Assembly: GCF_040438645.1 (NCBI RefSeq)
Contig: NZ_CP159253.1
Coordinates: forward strand, 1,550,001-1,614,000
Origin: Mesorhizobium sp. WSM2240
GTDB lineage: Bacteria; Pseudomonadota; Alphaproteobacteria; Rhizobiales; Rhizobiaceae
Direction: 5' to 3'
Length of the DNA: 64,000 nucleotides
Made by a program: the position numbers and the translations under genes
Part shown: positions 1 to 9,483 of the stretch, piece by piece
Position numbering within the stretch: the first letter of the stretch is position 1
Layout: each line of letters begins with the position of its first letter
Notes under the pieces: generated by a model
Databases searched by the model: none
Seen by the model: the letters and a program-made list of their open reading frames with translations, nothing else
What the model was told of the DNA's origin: nothing

Positions 1-1049
1 CCCGGCGCGTCGGCGGGGTAGGGGCCTTCGGTCGAAAGATTGCGCACGATGTTGCCTGAGCAGACACCCGCCCGCCCGCCTTCGTTGAAATTGACCATCG
101 AGATCCCATTCGCCGCGCCGTCGACGATGTTGCCGATGATGATCGCGCCTTCGAACGCAAATTCGGCGTAGAGCGCCGTTTCGCCGCTGCGCGTACAGCT
201 GTTGCCTGCGATTTGCAGATTGCTCGAACTGTTGGCGCGGATCGCCGAGAAAGCGCAGTCCGCAACCGAATTTTTTGCCACCCTCACGCCGTTTGCGCGG
301 AAAGTATTGATGCCGTTGCCGTATTGACCCGTGCCGCCATTGCGCGCTCCAATCCGCTCGACGCGGTTTCCGGTCACGATCGTCCCGTCATCAGCGGCCT
401 GCCAGCGATGCACCAGAATGCCGCCATTGGCGCAATCTGAGACGCTGTTGCCGGTGATGTCGAGACGCACGGCTTCCACCGAGTAGATGCCGGCGTCCGC
501 GGCGCCCGAAATACTCGAGCGGTCGATCCGGCCGGTAACGCGCTCGAGCGCGGCGCCATTCTTGCCGCTGCCTCTGATCTGGCAGTTTTCGACCACCAGA
601 TCGCCGATACGGCGAAGATCGAGCAGCCCCTGCGCCTGATCGCCGATCCAGCGGTTCGCCCCATCGAGAACGAGCCCCGAAAGCTCGATGTGTCCGGCTT
701 CCTCGGCCAGCATCAGATAGCCGCCGCCGCCATAGATGATGCGGGTCGCGCCGGGCACGCCGCTGAGGCGGACATGCCGCGGCAGCGACAGGTTGGAGAC
801 GATGTAGACGCCGGGCGGCAGGAACACCGGCATGTCGCGGTTCGCTGCCTCCTCCAGCATTTTGGCGAAGGCCTTGCTCTGGTCGTCAAAGGCGGCGGGC
901 CGCAGGCCGAGTTCGCCGGCATTGATCGAACCGCGCATGGCGGCCAGCTTGATGCCGGAGAGTTCCGAGGCGCTGGCGCTGAGCGGCGAGGCGAGACCCG
1001 CGACAGCGAAACCCGCCGTGGCGGTCAAAAAGCTGCGTCTGTTCAACAT
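1..1049 (-). CDS. TIGR03808-type Tat-exported right-handed beta-helix protein, 3' end outside window
   Basis: The start lies at 1049; the gene runs off the left edge after about 349 residues, so the C-terminus is missing. The N-terminus reads MLNRRSFLTATAG, a twin-arginine (RRSFL) signal followed by a hydrophobic stretch and an Ala-rich cleavage region, so export in folded form is likely. The rest is rich in short repeating turns with Asn/Gly/Ile/Val (for example GNRVERIG, GNSVSDC, GNIVDGAANG), the pattern of a parallel beta-helix as in pectate-lyase-like folds. Segments such as FDDQSKAFAKMLEEA and PPGVYIVSNL match the start of the Tat-translocated TIGR03808 family. Enzymatic function is unknown. 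The family call is from memory of its layout, not a search. Confidence 0.75.
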   Translation of the reverse strand, partial: MLNRRSFLTATAGFAVAGLASPLSASASELSGIKLAAMRGSINAGELGLRPAAFDDQSKAFAKMLEEAANRDMPVFLPPGVYIVSNLSLPRHVRLSGVPGATRIIYGGGGYLMLAEEAGHIELSGLVLDGANRWIGDQAQGLLDLRRIGDLVVENCQIRGSGKNGAALERVTGRIDRSSISGAADAGIYSVEAVRLDITGNSVSDCANGGILVHRWQAADDGTIVTGNRVERIGARNGGTGQYGNGINTFRANGVRVAKNSVADCAFSAIRANSSSNLQIAGNSCTRSGETALYAEFAFEGAIIIGNIVDGAANGISMVNFNEGGRAGVCSGNIVRNLSTEGPYPADAP

Positions 1050-1145
1050 CGGCACAGTCCCGGTGATGTTTTGCCTTGTTACGCAGGAAGCGTACCAACG
1101 CCGATCGGGCTTGTGCGACCGCCGGGCAGGGCTTAGGCTCGCTTG

Positions 1146-1613
1146 ATGAGCAGGGCCTTCACGCGCGAAGACGACAACAACAACGGCATCTCCGATATTG
1201 GCGAGCGCCCGGTAAGTTCGCACCGTAATCTTGTGACGCCGGCCGGCCTGGCGGCTATCGACAAGATGGTCGCAGACCTGCGCGAGGAGTTCGCGAAAGC
1301 GGAGTCCGAAGGCAATCGCGAGCGCATGGCGTTGGCTTCGCGCGATTTGCGTTACTGGGTGGCCCGCCGCGAAAGCGCCGAGGTTTCCGTACCCGAACCC
1401 GACAGCAAGGTCGTCCGTTTCGGCATGACGGTCACTATCGAGAACGAGGACGGGAAAAGCCATTCCTGGAAGATTGTCGGCGAGGACGAGGCCGACGCTG
1501 CGCATGGCATGATCTCGCACGTCTCGCCGATGGCGCAGGCCCTGTTTGGCAAGAAGGTAGGCGATCTGGCCGTTGTCAACGGCAAGGAGTGGGAGATTGT
1601 CGAGATTGGGTAG
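1146..1613 (+). CDS. GreA/GreB-family transcription elongation factor
   Basis: A 155-residue protein with the two-part Gre layout. An N-terminal helical hairpin (about residues 30-75, VTPAGLAAIDKMVADLREEF...) would enter the RNA polymerase secondary channel and stimulate cleavage of backtracked RNA. The C-terminal FKBP-like half (about 85-155) has the typical segments VRFGMTVTIEN, ISHVSPMAQALFGKKVGD and GKEWEIVEI. The acidic loop at the hairpin tip is less clear than in GreA, so it could be a Gre-like anti-factor instead. I chose ATG at 1146; an in-frame TTG sits directly before it at 1143. It is a single gene, divergent from the beta-helix gene. Confidence 0.85.
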   Translation: MSRAFTREDDNNNGISDIGERPVSSHRNLVTPAGLAAIDKMVADLREEFAKAESEGNRERMALASRDLRYWVARRESAEVSVPEPDSKVVRFGMTVTIENEDGKSHSWKIVGEDEADAAHGMISHVSPMAQALFGKKVGDLAVVNGKEWEIVEIG

Positions 1614-1624
1614 CCAGGCGTGCA

Positions 1625-1813
1625 CTACTGCGAGCTAGCAACCCGATACTTTTCCAACCGCCTATCTGCCTCGGTCAGCTTGGCCCTGAACTCCTCGGTC
1701 ATGTGCGGAGAGGCGTCGCCTTGCGCCAAGATCGAGAATGCGACATCGTAGCGAGCCATCACCTTGCGAGCGGCGGCAAGTTGCTTTTCGGTGATCTTTT
1801 CCGGCTTGGTCAT
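1625..1813 (-). CDS. small hypothetical protein, 62 aa
   Basis: A short, charged, helix-rich protein beginning MTKPEKITEKQLAAARKVM. It has no signal peptide or membrane segment and contains no cysteine. It ends 12 bases after the convergent Gre-like gene and starts 43 bases before the end of the mutase large-subunit gene, filling the gap neatly. Amphipathic helix periodicity and Ala/Lys/Glu composition make real coding likely, but I recognise no family. Confidence 0.5.
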   Translation of the reverse strand: MTKPEKITEKQLAAARKVMARYDVAFSILAQGDASPHMTEEFRAKLTEADRRLEKYRVASSQ

Positions 1814-1856
1814 CCTGCAGCCTTAGGTAAGCAGTGCGACCTTAGCACATGCCGCT

Positions 1857-3980
1857 CTAATCAGCTAGCAACCCATCCAGCAACCTCTCCGCAGCCTCCG
1901 GTATCACCGTGCCCGGTGGAAAGATTTCCGTCGCACCGGCCTTCAACACGGCGTCGTAATCCTGCGGAGGAATGACTCCGCCGGCTATGATCCTGATGTC
2001 ATCACGGCCGAGTTTCTTGAGGGCGCCGCGAAGCTCGGGAATAAGTGTCAGGTGGCCGGCCGCGAGTGACGACGCGCCGACTATGTGCACGTCATGGTCG
2101 GAGGCGAGCCTGGCGATCTCTTCAGGCGTCTGGAACATCGCGCCGACCGTCACGTCGAAACCGAGATCGGCAAAGGCGGTGGCGACGACCTTCTGGCCGC
2201 GGTCATGGCCATCCTGTCCCATTTTGGCCACGAGGATGCGCGGCTTTGCGCCGTTTTTCTTCTCGAATGCCGCAACCTTGTTTTGGACCCGATCGATGAC
2301 GGCGTTCTGGCCGATCTCGTTGCGGTAAACGCCGGAAATAGTCTGGACCGACGCGACATGCCGGCCGAATGCTTTTTCCAGCGCCAGCGAGATTTCGCCG
2401 ACTGTCGCCTTGGCGCGGGCGGCACGGATCGCAAATTCCAGCAGATTCCCGTTCGAGCGAGCCGCATAGGTCAGCGCGTCGAGCGCGGTTTCCACCGCTG
2501 CGACATCGCGCGTGCCCTTCAACTGCTGGAGCTTCGAGAGCTGGCGAGCCCGCACTTCGGCATTGTCGATCTTGAGGACGTTGACTTCGATGTCCTTTTC
2601 CGGCCGATAGGCGTTGACCCCGACAAGCGCCTGCTCGCCGGAGTCGATGCGCGCCTGGGTGCGCGCGGCGGCCTCCTCAATGCGCAGCTTTGGGATGCCC
2701 TTCTCGACCGCAGCCGCCATCCCGCCGAGGCTCTCCACCTCTTCGATGTGCCCGAGCGCCTTTGCCGCCAGATCCTGCGTCAGGCGCTCGACGAAGGCCG
2801 ACCCGGCCCAGGGGTCGATGATGCGGGTCGTGCCGGATTCCTTCTGCAGAATCAGTTGCGTGTTGCGGGCGATGCGTGCCGAATGGTCCGTCGGCAGCGC
2901 CAGCGCTTCATCGAAGGAATTGGTGTGCAGCGACTGGGTATGCCCCTGTGTTGCGGCCATGGCCTCGATCATGGTGCGCATGATGTTGTTGTAAGGGTCC
3001 TGCGCGGTGAGCGACCAGCCGGAGGTCTGGCAATGAGTGCGCAGCGACAGCGAGCGCGGATCCTCCGGCGAAAAGTTCTTCTGGATGAGCGTCGCCCAGA
3101 GCAGGCGCGCCGCCCGCATCTTGGCGACTTCCATGAAGAAATTCATTCCGATCGCCCAGAAGAAGGACAGGCGCGGCGCGAAGCGGTCGATGTCGAGCCC
3201 TGCCGCTACGCCGGCGCGCGCATATTCGATGCCGTCGGCGATGGTGTAGGCAAGTTCCAGGTCGGCCGTCGCCCCGGCCTCCTGCATGTGGTAGCCGGAA
3301 ATCGAGATGGAGTTGAACTTCGGCATATGCGTCGAAGTATATGAAAAGATGTCCGAAACGATCCGCATCGATGGCTTCGGCGGATAGATGTAGGTGTTGC
3401 GGACCATGAACTCCTTCAGAATGTCGTTCTGAATAGTTCCGGCGAGGTCCTTCTGCGCCACGCCCTGTTCTTCCGCCGCGACGATGTAGAGCGCCATGAT
3501 CGGCAGCACGGCGCCGTTCATCGTCATCGAAACGGTCATCTGGTCGAGTGGAATGCCGTCGAACAACTGACGCATGTCCAGGATCGAATCGATCGCGACG
3601 CCTGCCATTCCGACGTCGCCCGCCACGCGTGGATGATCGCTGTCGTAGCCTCGATGCGTCGCAAGGTCGAAGGCAACCGACAAGCCTTTCTGGCCGCCGG
3701 CCAGGTTGCGCCGGTAGAAGGCGTTGGATTCCTCGGCGGTCGAGAAGCCGGCATATTGGCGGATCGTCCAGGGCTGCTGGACATACATTGTCGGGTAGGG
3801 GCCGCGAATGAAGGGCGCCGCACCGGGATAGGTGTCGAGATAGGGTAGCCCGGCAAGATCGCTCTTGCCGTAGGTGCGCTTGACGGTGATCCCTTCGGGC
3901 GTCAGCCAGGTGTCCGCGTCGCTCGACGACGCGCTGGTCTTTGGTTCGGACCATGCAATCCTGGTGAAGTCAGGAATCAT
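1857..3980 (-). CDS. scpA: methylmalonyl-CoA mutase, large (cobalamin-binding) subunit
   Basis: A 707-residue protein of normal family length that interconverts (R)-methylmalonyl-CoA and succinyl-CoA using adenosylcobalamin (propionate, odd-chain fatty acid and branched-chain amino acid breakdown, ethylmalonyl-CoA pathway). The N-terminal TIM-barrel catalytic domain shows RGPYPTMY and [10 protein letters not shown] near residues 55-80. The C-terminal B12 domain (about 575-705) has the DxHxxG motif as DGHDRG near residue 592, whose His is the axial cobalt ligand, followed by GASSLAAGH and [10 protein letters not shown]. Called bhbA in some rhizobia. The start ATG overlaps the stop of the upstream small-subunit gene by 4 bases, indicating translational coupling. 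Confidence 0.97.
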   Translation of the reverse strand: MIPDFTRIAWSEPKTSASSSDADTWLTPEGITVKRTYGKSDLAGLPYLDTYPGAAPFIRGPYPTMYVQQPWTIRQYAGFSTAEESNAFYRRNLAGGQKGLSVAFDLATHRGYDSDHPRVAGDVGMAGVAIDSILDMRQLFDGIPLDQMTVSMTMNGAVLPIMALYIVAAEEQGVAQKDLAGTIQNDILKEFMVRNTYIYPPKPSMRIVSDIFSYTSTHMPKFNSISISGYHMQEAGATADLELAYTIADGIEYARAGVAAGLDIDRFAPRLSFFWAIGMNFFMEVAKMRAARLLWATLIQKNFSPEDPRSLSLRTHCQTSGWSLTAQDPYNNIMRTMIEAMAATQGHTQSLHTNSFDEALALPTDHSARIARNTQLILQKESGTTRIIDPWAGSAFVERLTQDLAAKALGHIEEVESLGGMAAAVEKGIPKLRIEEAAARTQARIDSGEQALVGVNAYRPEKDIEVNVLKIDNAEVRARQLSKLQQLKGTRDVAAVETALDALTYAARSNGNLLEFAIRAARAKATVGEISLALEKAFGRHVASVQTISGVYRNEIGQNAVIDRVQNKVAAFEKKNGAKPRILVAKMGQDGHDRGQKVVATAFADLGFDVTVGAMFQTPEEIARLASDHDVHIVGASSLAAGHLTLIPELRGALKKLGRDDIRIIAGGVIPPQDYDAVLKAGATEIFPPGTVIPEAAERLLDGLLAD

Positions 3981-5419
3981 CCGACAGCCTCTAGCAATTC
4001 GTCTATTCGCATGGCGTCCAGCCGTTGGCAGAACGCCGCACCGTCTGTGGGCAGGGGGCGTCGCTCCGCTTCCAGCGTCTGGACCGGCGTTTCCTGTTTC
4101 GCCGGATAGAGCGTGGTCCCGACCAGCACCCGCTTGCCGTCGCGATAGTCTTTTGTACGCGCTTCACGCGCCGCCAAGACACGGTTCTGGATGTGGCCCT
4201 CCGCCAGGCTGGCCAGTATGCCGCCTTCGGCCTCGATGCTTTGGAATTCCTTCCACGCCGCGTCGCAAAGCGCTGTCGTCAGAGCCTCGATGCCTCCCGA
4301 TCCGCAGGCCGGGTCGGCGACGAAATCGACATGGCTTTCTCCCGCCAGGATCAGTTGCGTGTTGCGCGCGATTCGTCGGGCAAATGCGTCGGGCAGACCA
4401 AGCGCTATCGTGTGCGGAAGAATCGATACCGAATCCGCGCTCCCGGCCGCCGCTGCAAACCCGGCGAGCGTGGTACGTAGAATGTTGGTTTCAGGATCCT
4501 TCGCCGTCATCATTCGGTACGAGGTTTCCGCGTGGATGGCCGCCGAGGAAGGCGGTATCGAGCAGGCCTGCTGCGCCCGCTCCCATAGCCTCCGCAACGC
4601 CCTTATCTTGGCCATAGACAGGAACTGGTCCTGATCGACGCTGAGCGAGAAGCCGATATGCGGTGCGGCATAGATCAGCGCCTGCCGCGCCTGCTCGAAC
4701 AGCTTGAGGTGGGATACCGCCGCGGCGAGCACGATGCCGAGTTCCTGCGCCTCGGTGGCGCCGGCATTGTGGAACACCCGGCCATCCGCCTCGAGCAGGA
4801 CACCCGGAACGCCGAGCGCGAAGAAATGCGCCAGCGATTGCGGCATCGACGCCTGCAGCGCCTCGATCGACATGCGCAGGCGGCCGGTGCCGGCAAATAT
4901 GGCGGCGGAATCTATGCCGAAGGACAGGCGCAGCTTGGCCGGATCGGCGCGGCGCTTGGTCAGAAGCGCCACCAGCCAGTCCGCCATCGCGCGGCTAGCG
5001 GGATGGACGTCGATCCTGAGATGGGTGCGGTTGAGGGCAACGTTCTCGAGGACGGCCTGCAAAGCCTCCGCCGTTCCGGGCAAGCCGTAACCGAACGCAT
5101 TGGGGGCCCCCTCGAAAACCAGCGACAGACCGGTGGCGCCCTGCGCAATGTCCTCCAGCGCCTGCGCGTTGGCGCGGGCGGGATCGGGATCGTCGACACG
5201 CTGCACGACAATCCACGGCGTCTGCGGGTTCTTGCGCGTCAGCGGCTTGAACTGAGCGGCGCGATCGTAGAGCGGCTCGATGCGAATGCCGTCATCAGTG
5301 TGCGAAACCAGGGCTTCTTCGAAAGACATGCCGGCCAAGGCCTTGGCGGTGAGCGCCAGCCATTGTTCTCTATCAACTGCCGGGAACTCGACAGTACCGA
5401 CTGCGTTTTCGGCGTCCAT
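3977..5419 (-). CDS. mutA: methylmalonyl-CoA mutase, small subunit
   Basis: A 480-residue homologue of the catalytic subunit, pairing with the large subunit encoded immediately downstream. It carries mutase barrel features (for example [16 protein letters not shown]) but ends without a C-terminal B12 domain or DxHxxG motif, as in the short small subunits of alphaproteobacteria. The open frame continues to 5719, but I place the start at ATG 5419 ([12 protein letters not shown]) because an AGAAGGG sequence lies about 7 bases upstream, a good Shine-Dalgarno spacing; ATG 5425 would sit directly against it. The 5' region faces a divergent HerA-like gene 280 bases away. Confidence 0.93.
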   Translation of the reverse strand: MDAENAVGTVEFPAVDREQWLALTAKALAGMSFEEALVSHTDDGIRIEPLYDRAAQFKPLTRKNPQTPWIVVQRVDDPDPARANAQALEDIAQGATGLSLVFEGAPNAFGYGLPGTAEALQAVLENVALNRTHLRIDVHPASRAMADWLVALLTKRRADPAKLRLSFGIDSAAIFAGTGRLRMSIEALQASMPQSLAHFFALGVPGVLLEADGRVFHNAGATEAQELGIVLAAAVSHLKLFEQARQALIYAAPHIGFSLSVDQDQFLSMAKIRALRRLWERAQQACSIPPSSAAIHAETSYRMMTAKDPETNILRTTLAGFAAAAGSADSVSILPHTIALGLPDAFARRIARNTQLILAGESHVDFVADPACGSGGIEALTTALCDAAWKEFQSIEAEGGILASLAEGHIQNRVLAAREARTKDYRDGKRVLVGTTLYPAKQETPVQTLEAERRPLPTDGAAFCQRLDAMRIDELLEAVG

Positions 5420-5699
5420 GCGCATCCCTTCTTTCTGCCGACTGCCTGCCCCAAATCGAATCTTATGACCGGAAGCGGTGCGCGGCAATGCGCTCCGAAC
5501 CTCTTGCCATTGTTGTCCGCGGATCGCGGCCAAAATAGGCGTTGCAATCAGATTCTGGATTGCCAAACCCCGCCGCACTCCGCAACCCTTGATAGGGCAT
5601 TTTGTCCGAACAGCATTGTGGCGCTGGAACCGCGCCACTATACCGGTTCGGACGCCACAACGTCGCAAGCCCTTTAGGCCGCTACCGGAGACTGAATTC

Positions 5700-7271
5700 A
5701 TGGCGGGAGAAGACAGCATCTTTATCGGCGCAAGCCGAAAGCCGGACGACAGCTACCAGCAGCCGGAAAGGCTTCTTTTGAAATACGGCAATCGTCACGG
5801 GCTGGTGACCGGCGCCACCGGCACCGGCAAGACGGTGACGCTGCAGATCCTGGCCGAGGGCTTTTCCAATGCCGGCGTGCCGGTTTTCTGCGCCGACATA
5901 AAGGGCGACCTTTCCGGCATAGCCATGATGGGCGAGGCGAAGGATTTCCTCGTTGCGCGCGCCGAGGCGATCAAACTCGACCCATATGAGTTCCAGGAAT
6001 TCCCGGTCATCTTCTGGGATCTGTTCGGCGAGCAGGGCCATCCGATCCGGGCAACCATCTCGGAAATGGGGCCGCTGCTTCTGTCGCGGCTGATGAACCT
6101 GTCGGAAGCGCAGGAAGGCATCATGAACATCGCCTTCCGGATCGCGGACGAAGAGGGATTGCTGCTGCTCGATATGAAGGATCTGCAGTCGCTGCTGGCC
6201 AATATTGCCGGGCGCGCCGACGAGATCGGCGCGCGCTATGGCAACGTGACCAAACCTTCCGTGGGCGCCATCCAGCGCTCGCTGCTGGTGCTGGAGCAGC
6301 AGGGCGCGACGCACTTCTTCGGCGAGCCGGCGCTGAAGATCGCCGATATCATGCGCACCACGCGCGACGGTCGCGGCGCGATCAACGTTCTTGCCGCCGA
6401 CAAGCTGATGATGAACCCGCGCCTCTACGCGACGTTCCTGCTCTGGCTCATGTCGGAGCTTTTCGAGGAATTGCCGGAAGTCGGCGATCCGGACCAACCG
6501 AAGCTGGTGTTCTTCTTCGACGAGGCGCATTTGCTGTTCGACGAGGCGCCGAAGGCCCTGGTCGATCGCGTCGAGCAGGTTGTGCGGCTGATCCGGTCCA
6601 AGGGCGTCGGCGTGTATTTCGTTACGCAAAACCCGCTGGACATACCGGAGACCGTGCTCGCCCAACTGGGCAACCGCGTCCAGCACGCGCTGCGTGCCTA
6701 TACGCCGCGCGAGCAGAAGGCGGTCAAGACCGCCGCGGACACGTTCCGGCCAAACCCGGATTTTGATTGCGCCAAGGCGATCACTCAACTCGGAGTCGGT
6801 GAGGCGCTGGTCTCGACCCTTGAGGCCAAAGCCATCCCATCAATGGTGCAGCGGACGCTGATTCGCCCGCCGTCCTCGCGCCTCGGGCCGATCACGCCCG
6901 AAGAGCGCCGGAAGCTCGTGGCCGAAAGCCCGGTGGCAGGGCAGTACGACAAGACGATCGACCGCGAATCGGCCTTCGAACTGCTGCAGAAGCGGGCCGC
7001 CGACGCCCAGAAGGCTGAGGAGGAGGCGCAGGGCCGCGAACAGGATGATTCCGGCCGCTCGCGCTGGACCATTCCGGGATTCGGCGACGAAGAGGACGAC
7101 GGCTACGCGCCGCCCCGCAATTCGCGATCCCGATCGGCGCCTCGGCCTCGCGCGTCAAACCGTCAGACGGTTGCCGAAGCGGCCATCAAGTCGGTCGTGC
7201 GCTCGGTCGGTTCGTCAGTCGGCCGCGCATTGGTACGCGGCATTCTCGGCAGCCTGAAAAAGGGATTTTGA
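5700..7271 (+). CDS. HerA-like ATPase, DUF853 (YjgR-type) family
   Basis: A 523-residue P-loop ATPase of the HerA/FtsK class. Walker A is GATGTGKT near residue 43. Walker B is LVFFFDEAH near residue 270. Other typical pieces are CADIKGDLSGIA, ARYGNVTKPSVGAIQRSLL and VYFVTQNPLDIPE. The C-terminal 80 residues are low-complexity, Arg/Ser-rich and probably disordered, ending in a glycine-containing tail (RGILGSLKKGF). E. coli YjgR is the nearest named relative; the cellular role is not established. ATG 5700 (MAGEDSIFIG) is preferred over upstream in-frame starts because the family begins here and the upstream stretch has no coding character. Confidence 0.88.
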   Translation: MAGEDSIFIGASRKPDDSYQQPERLLLKYGNRHGLVTGATGTGKTVTLQILAEGFSNAGVPVFCADIKGDLSGIAMMGEAKDFLVARAEAIKLDPYEFQEFPVIFWDLFGEQGHPIRATISEMGPLLLSRLMNLSEAQEGIMNIAFRIADEEGLLLLDMKDLQSLLANIAGRADEIGARYGNVTKPSVGAIQRSLLVLEQQGATHFFGEPALKIADIMRTTRDGRGAINVLAADKLMMNPRLYATFLLWLMSELFEELPEVGDPDQPKLVFFFDEAHLLFDEAPKALVDRVEQVVRLIRSKGVGVYFVTQNPLDIPETVLAQLGNRVQHALRAYTPREQKAVKTAADTFRPNPDFDCAKAITQLGVGEALVSTLEAKAIPSMVQRTLIRPPSSRLGPITPEERRKLVAESPVAGQYDKTIDRESAFELLQKRAADAQKAEEEAQGREQDDSGRSRWTIPGFGDEEDDGYAPPRNSRSRSAPRPRASNRQTVAEAAIKSVVRSVGSSVGRALVRGILGSLKKGF

Positions 7272-7444
7272 GACCGCGAAGCCACTCATCCTGGTGATGA
7301 AATCTGACGCTTGGTACCCGACCCAGACTCCGCTTTGGGTGGTGAGCGGACGACACTGCTCGTCCCGCTAACAAGATTCAGTATCTCCGGATTGCATCGG
7401 CTCACGAAAGCAGGAATTCACCGCAAATAAGCGGTGGGGCGGTC

Positions 7445-7671
7445 ATGGAAGAAAGAGCCGAATCGAAGAAATCGGTCCGCAAGTGTGCCGATGAAATTAA
7501 GCCGTTTCGCTGCAAACATCTGATCGCTTTGCTTGAGAATCCGACTGATGTGAAGAATATTGGAACGGTGATCCGGAACGTGAATGCCTTGGGTGTCGAG
7601 AAGGTCTATGTAGTCGACCCTCGCCGATCCCTGCCTGACGAATGGCAGGATTTGCGCGATCGGAGGTCGGA
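7445..7671 (+). pseudogene. TrmH/SpoU-family RNA 2'-O-methyltransferase, truncated by an IS3 remnant
   Basis: The first ~75 residues have the N-terminal signature of a SpoU methyltransferase: HLIALLENPTDVKNIGTVIRN, then VNALGVEKVYVVDP and LPDEWQDLRDRRS. Coding similarity stops there, and the frame runs on into antisense transposase DNA to a chance stop at 7807. The C-terminal part with the SAM-binding knot and catalytic motifs is absent, so the product cannot be functional. A matching 3' fragment is not visible on the other side of the IS remnant, so the rest was deleted rather than simply interrupted. Confidence 0.75.
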
Positions 7672-7854
7672 ACTTGTAGAAGGTCGCCGCCGAGATGCCG
7701 TGCTTGCGGCAGACGTCCGCCGTCTTCGCACCAGCCTCCTGCTCCTTCAGCATCCCGATGATCTGTTCTTCCGTGAACCGCGATGGTCGCATCGTCCGTC
7801 TCCGTGATCGACGGACTCTGCCCAATTCTGGAGGAAGTTCAGGGTCTCAGGTCA
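7672..7854 (-). mobile_element. IS3-family insertion sequence remnant: left end and orfA N-terminus
   Basis: On the minus strand, ATG 7792 opens a frame reading MRPSRFTEEQIIGMLKEQ, then CRKHGISAATFYK: the helix-turn-helix N-terminus of IS3-group orfA. It is cut after about 40 codons and joined to methyltransferase DNA at roughly 7668-7676. Upstream of the ATG the sequence ends at about 7854 with TGACCTGAGACCCTGAACTT, which resembles an IS3-group terminal repeat. The remaining orfA, orfB and the right end are missing, so it cannot move by itself. Confidence 0.75.
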
Positions 7855-7959
7855 GCACTGGCGAAGCCTTGTTGCTCGGCCCTCGTGATTGTGAGCGCGC
7901 GGCTGTCGGCGCGCTCAACCCATTTCAATTTGAGCGATCGGGCCAACAGCGTCGCCCCG

Positions 7960-8448
7960 CTAATCAAGCACGACCACGGCCTCCACCTCGAAGAGCATGG
8001 GGTCAATCGCAAGCTTGGGAACGGGAGTCAGCGTCTGCGCCGGCAGCGCCTCGCCAAACATTTCCTTGACGTTCCTGGTCAACACCTCGAGCTTGGACAT
8101 ATCGTGATCGACCACGAAGACCGTGAGCTTGGCGACGTGATCCGGCCGGGCGCCGAGCGCATCGAGGGCGGTGCGCAAATTTGCGTAGGCCTGCTCAACC
8201 TGGACAGCGAAATCGGGCGATAAGGCTCCTGTGCTGTCCTGGCCGCCCTGTCCGGAGATGTAGGCCACCTTGGCTCCGCCGGGCACGATCACCGCCGTGC
8301 TGTACCCATTCGGCGTCGGGTCGAAGAGGTTTTGTGGATTGACGATGGTCAGCTTGAGATCGTTCTCATTCGCTGTCGTCGCAGTGGGAACGCCCATGGT
8401 CATGATGATTAGCCCTCCGATAAGCAGATGCTTGATTGCGCGTGACAT
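7960..8448 (-). CDS. RidA/YjgF-family protein with signal peptide
   Basis: A 162-residue protein. The first ~27 residues (KHLLIGGLIIMTMGVPTAT) form a signal peptide, unusual because most Rid proteins are cytoplasmic enamine/imine deaminases. The Rid core has GYSTAVIVPGG, VAYISGQGG, AYANLRTALDALGA, KLTVFVVDHD and a C-terminal MLFEVEAVVVLD. The conserved Arg near the C-terminus that binds the carboxylate in classical RidA is not seen in its usual place (PKLAIDPMLFEVEAV), so activity on the usual imines is uncertain. ATG 8448 is chosen for an AAGAGAAA ribosome-binding site and the clean signal peptide. It is divergent from the TetR gene, which may regulate it. Confidence 0.82.
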   Translation of the reverse strand: MSRAIKHLLIGGLIIMTMGVPTATTANENDLKLTIVNPQNLFDPTPNGYSTAVIVPGGAKVAYISGQGGQDSTGALSPDFAVQVEQAYANLRTALDALGARPDHVAKLTVFVVDHDMSKLEVLTRNVKEMFGEALPAQTLTPVPKLAIDPMLFEVEAVVVLD

Positions 8449-8527
8449 GATTTTTCTCTTGGCTCTGAGAGCTACGAGCACCCTCGCGGCCGTCAGGATA
8501 GAACTTTAACCCGTCGCCTATGCGACC

Positions 8528-8572
8528 GACTCGTACGCCGCACGAGTCATCCTATGGTACGGTGTACGAGTC
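8528..8572. promoter_or_regulatory. candidate TetR-family operators between ridA-like and tetR genes
   Basis: A perfect 7-bp inverted repeat, GACTCGT-N7-ACGAGTC, spans 8528-8548. A second, imperfect site follows, with GTAC-GGT-GTAC at 8558-8568 and the same half-site TACGAGTC at 8565-8572. Two related palindromes between divergent genes, one of them a TetR regulator, are the usual layout for autoregulated TetR operators. Binding by the adjacent regulator is inferred. Confidence 0.55.
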
Positions 8573-8641
8573 AACCGCTCAGCATCGACATTCCTGACGT
8601 TGCCTGCCAAAATCGAGGTACCGGACCAGCGAGGAAGACGG

Positions 8642-9337
8642 ATGGCAGCCAAACGCAGCGGCGCCCGACGCAAACAGTCCCAACCGATAAATGTGCGGCT
8701 CCAGCCCGTGCAGGAGCCGCGCAGCGAACCGCCCCTCTCTCGGGAACGTATCGTGGCGACCGCGGTAGAGCTGCTGGACGCCCAAGGGCTAGACGGATTG
8801 ACGATGCGTCGGCTGGCCGATCGCCTCGGCTCGGGCGTGATGAGCCTATATTGGCACGTCGACAACAAGGAGGATGTCTTTGATCTGGCGCTCGACTCGG
8901 TGCTCGAATATTGCGGACCGCCGCAAACAGTTGAATCTCAAGACTGGCGCGAGGAAGCCGTTCATATGCTCGAAGACTGGCGCGCCAGCATGCTGCGCCA
9001 TCCCTGGTCGGCATCGCTGTTGCCGCGCCGGGCGCTCGGCCCGAACATCCTCAGTCGCCTGGAACTGCTGAGCCAGACCTTGTCCAGAGCCGGTGTAGCG
9101 GACGCAAATCTGAACGTCGCGATATGGTCGCTCTGGAACTATGTGATGGGCGCCACCATCACCCGGACGAACTTCGACCTCCCGGACGACTGCAGGGCCG
9201 CCACGCAGCAGCGCTTTACACATCTCAGCGAACGCTACCCGACAATCGAACGCTCCCGCTTGCTGTTGGACAGCGACTGGGATGACGCCTTCCGGAAAGG
9301 CCTCGGCTTCCTGCTCGATGGCCTCGCTCCAGGATAG
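8642..9337 (+). CDS. TetR/AcrR-family transcriptional regulator
   Basis: A 231-residue regulator. After a basic N-terminal tail of about 25 residues, the DNA-binding domain has REIV-type helix RERIVATAVELLDAQG, LTMRRLADRLG (recognition helices) and VMSLYWHVDNKEDVFDLALD, the classical TetR signature. The C-terminal ligand and dimerisation part resembles the TetR_C_1 (tetracycline-repressor-like) group. ATG 8642 follows GAGGAAGACG, a good ribosome-binding site; upstream in-frame starts are less likely. It is divergent from the exported RidA-like gene across a region with two palindromes. The ligand is unknown. Confidence 0.88.
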   Translation: MAAKRSGARRKQSQPINVRLQPVQEPRSEPPLSRERIVATAVELLDAQGLDGLTMRRLADRLGSGVMSLYWHVDNKEDVFDLALDSVLEYCGPPQTVESQDWREEAVHMLEDWRASMLRHPWSASLLPRRALGPNILSRLELLSQTLSRAGVADANLNVAIWSLWNYVMGATITRTNFDLPDDCRAATQQRFTHLSERYPTIERSRLLLDSDWDDAFRKGLGFLLDGLAPG

Positions 9338-9483
9338 TGAACTCTTCCTTCATCTCGTACGCAAATGAGTAGAAGGCGGGACGGCCGAGATGGGTCGAAA
9401 CAGGTATTTCGGCGCCGGTACCAAGCGTCGGATTTTCACCACTTGTTGGAGGCGACGGCGCCAACTGCGGGATCCGATGGCTC

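Noticed and set aside
2085-3344. Open frame of 419 codons on the plus strand inside the mutase large-subunit gene
   Set aside because: Antisense to a certain gene. Composition (Arg, Gly, Asp, His-rich) is what the third-position GC bias of that gene creates.
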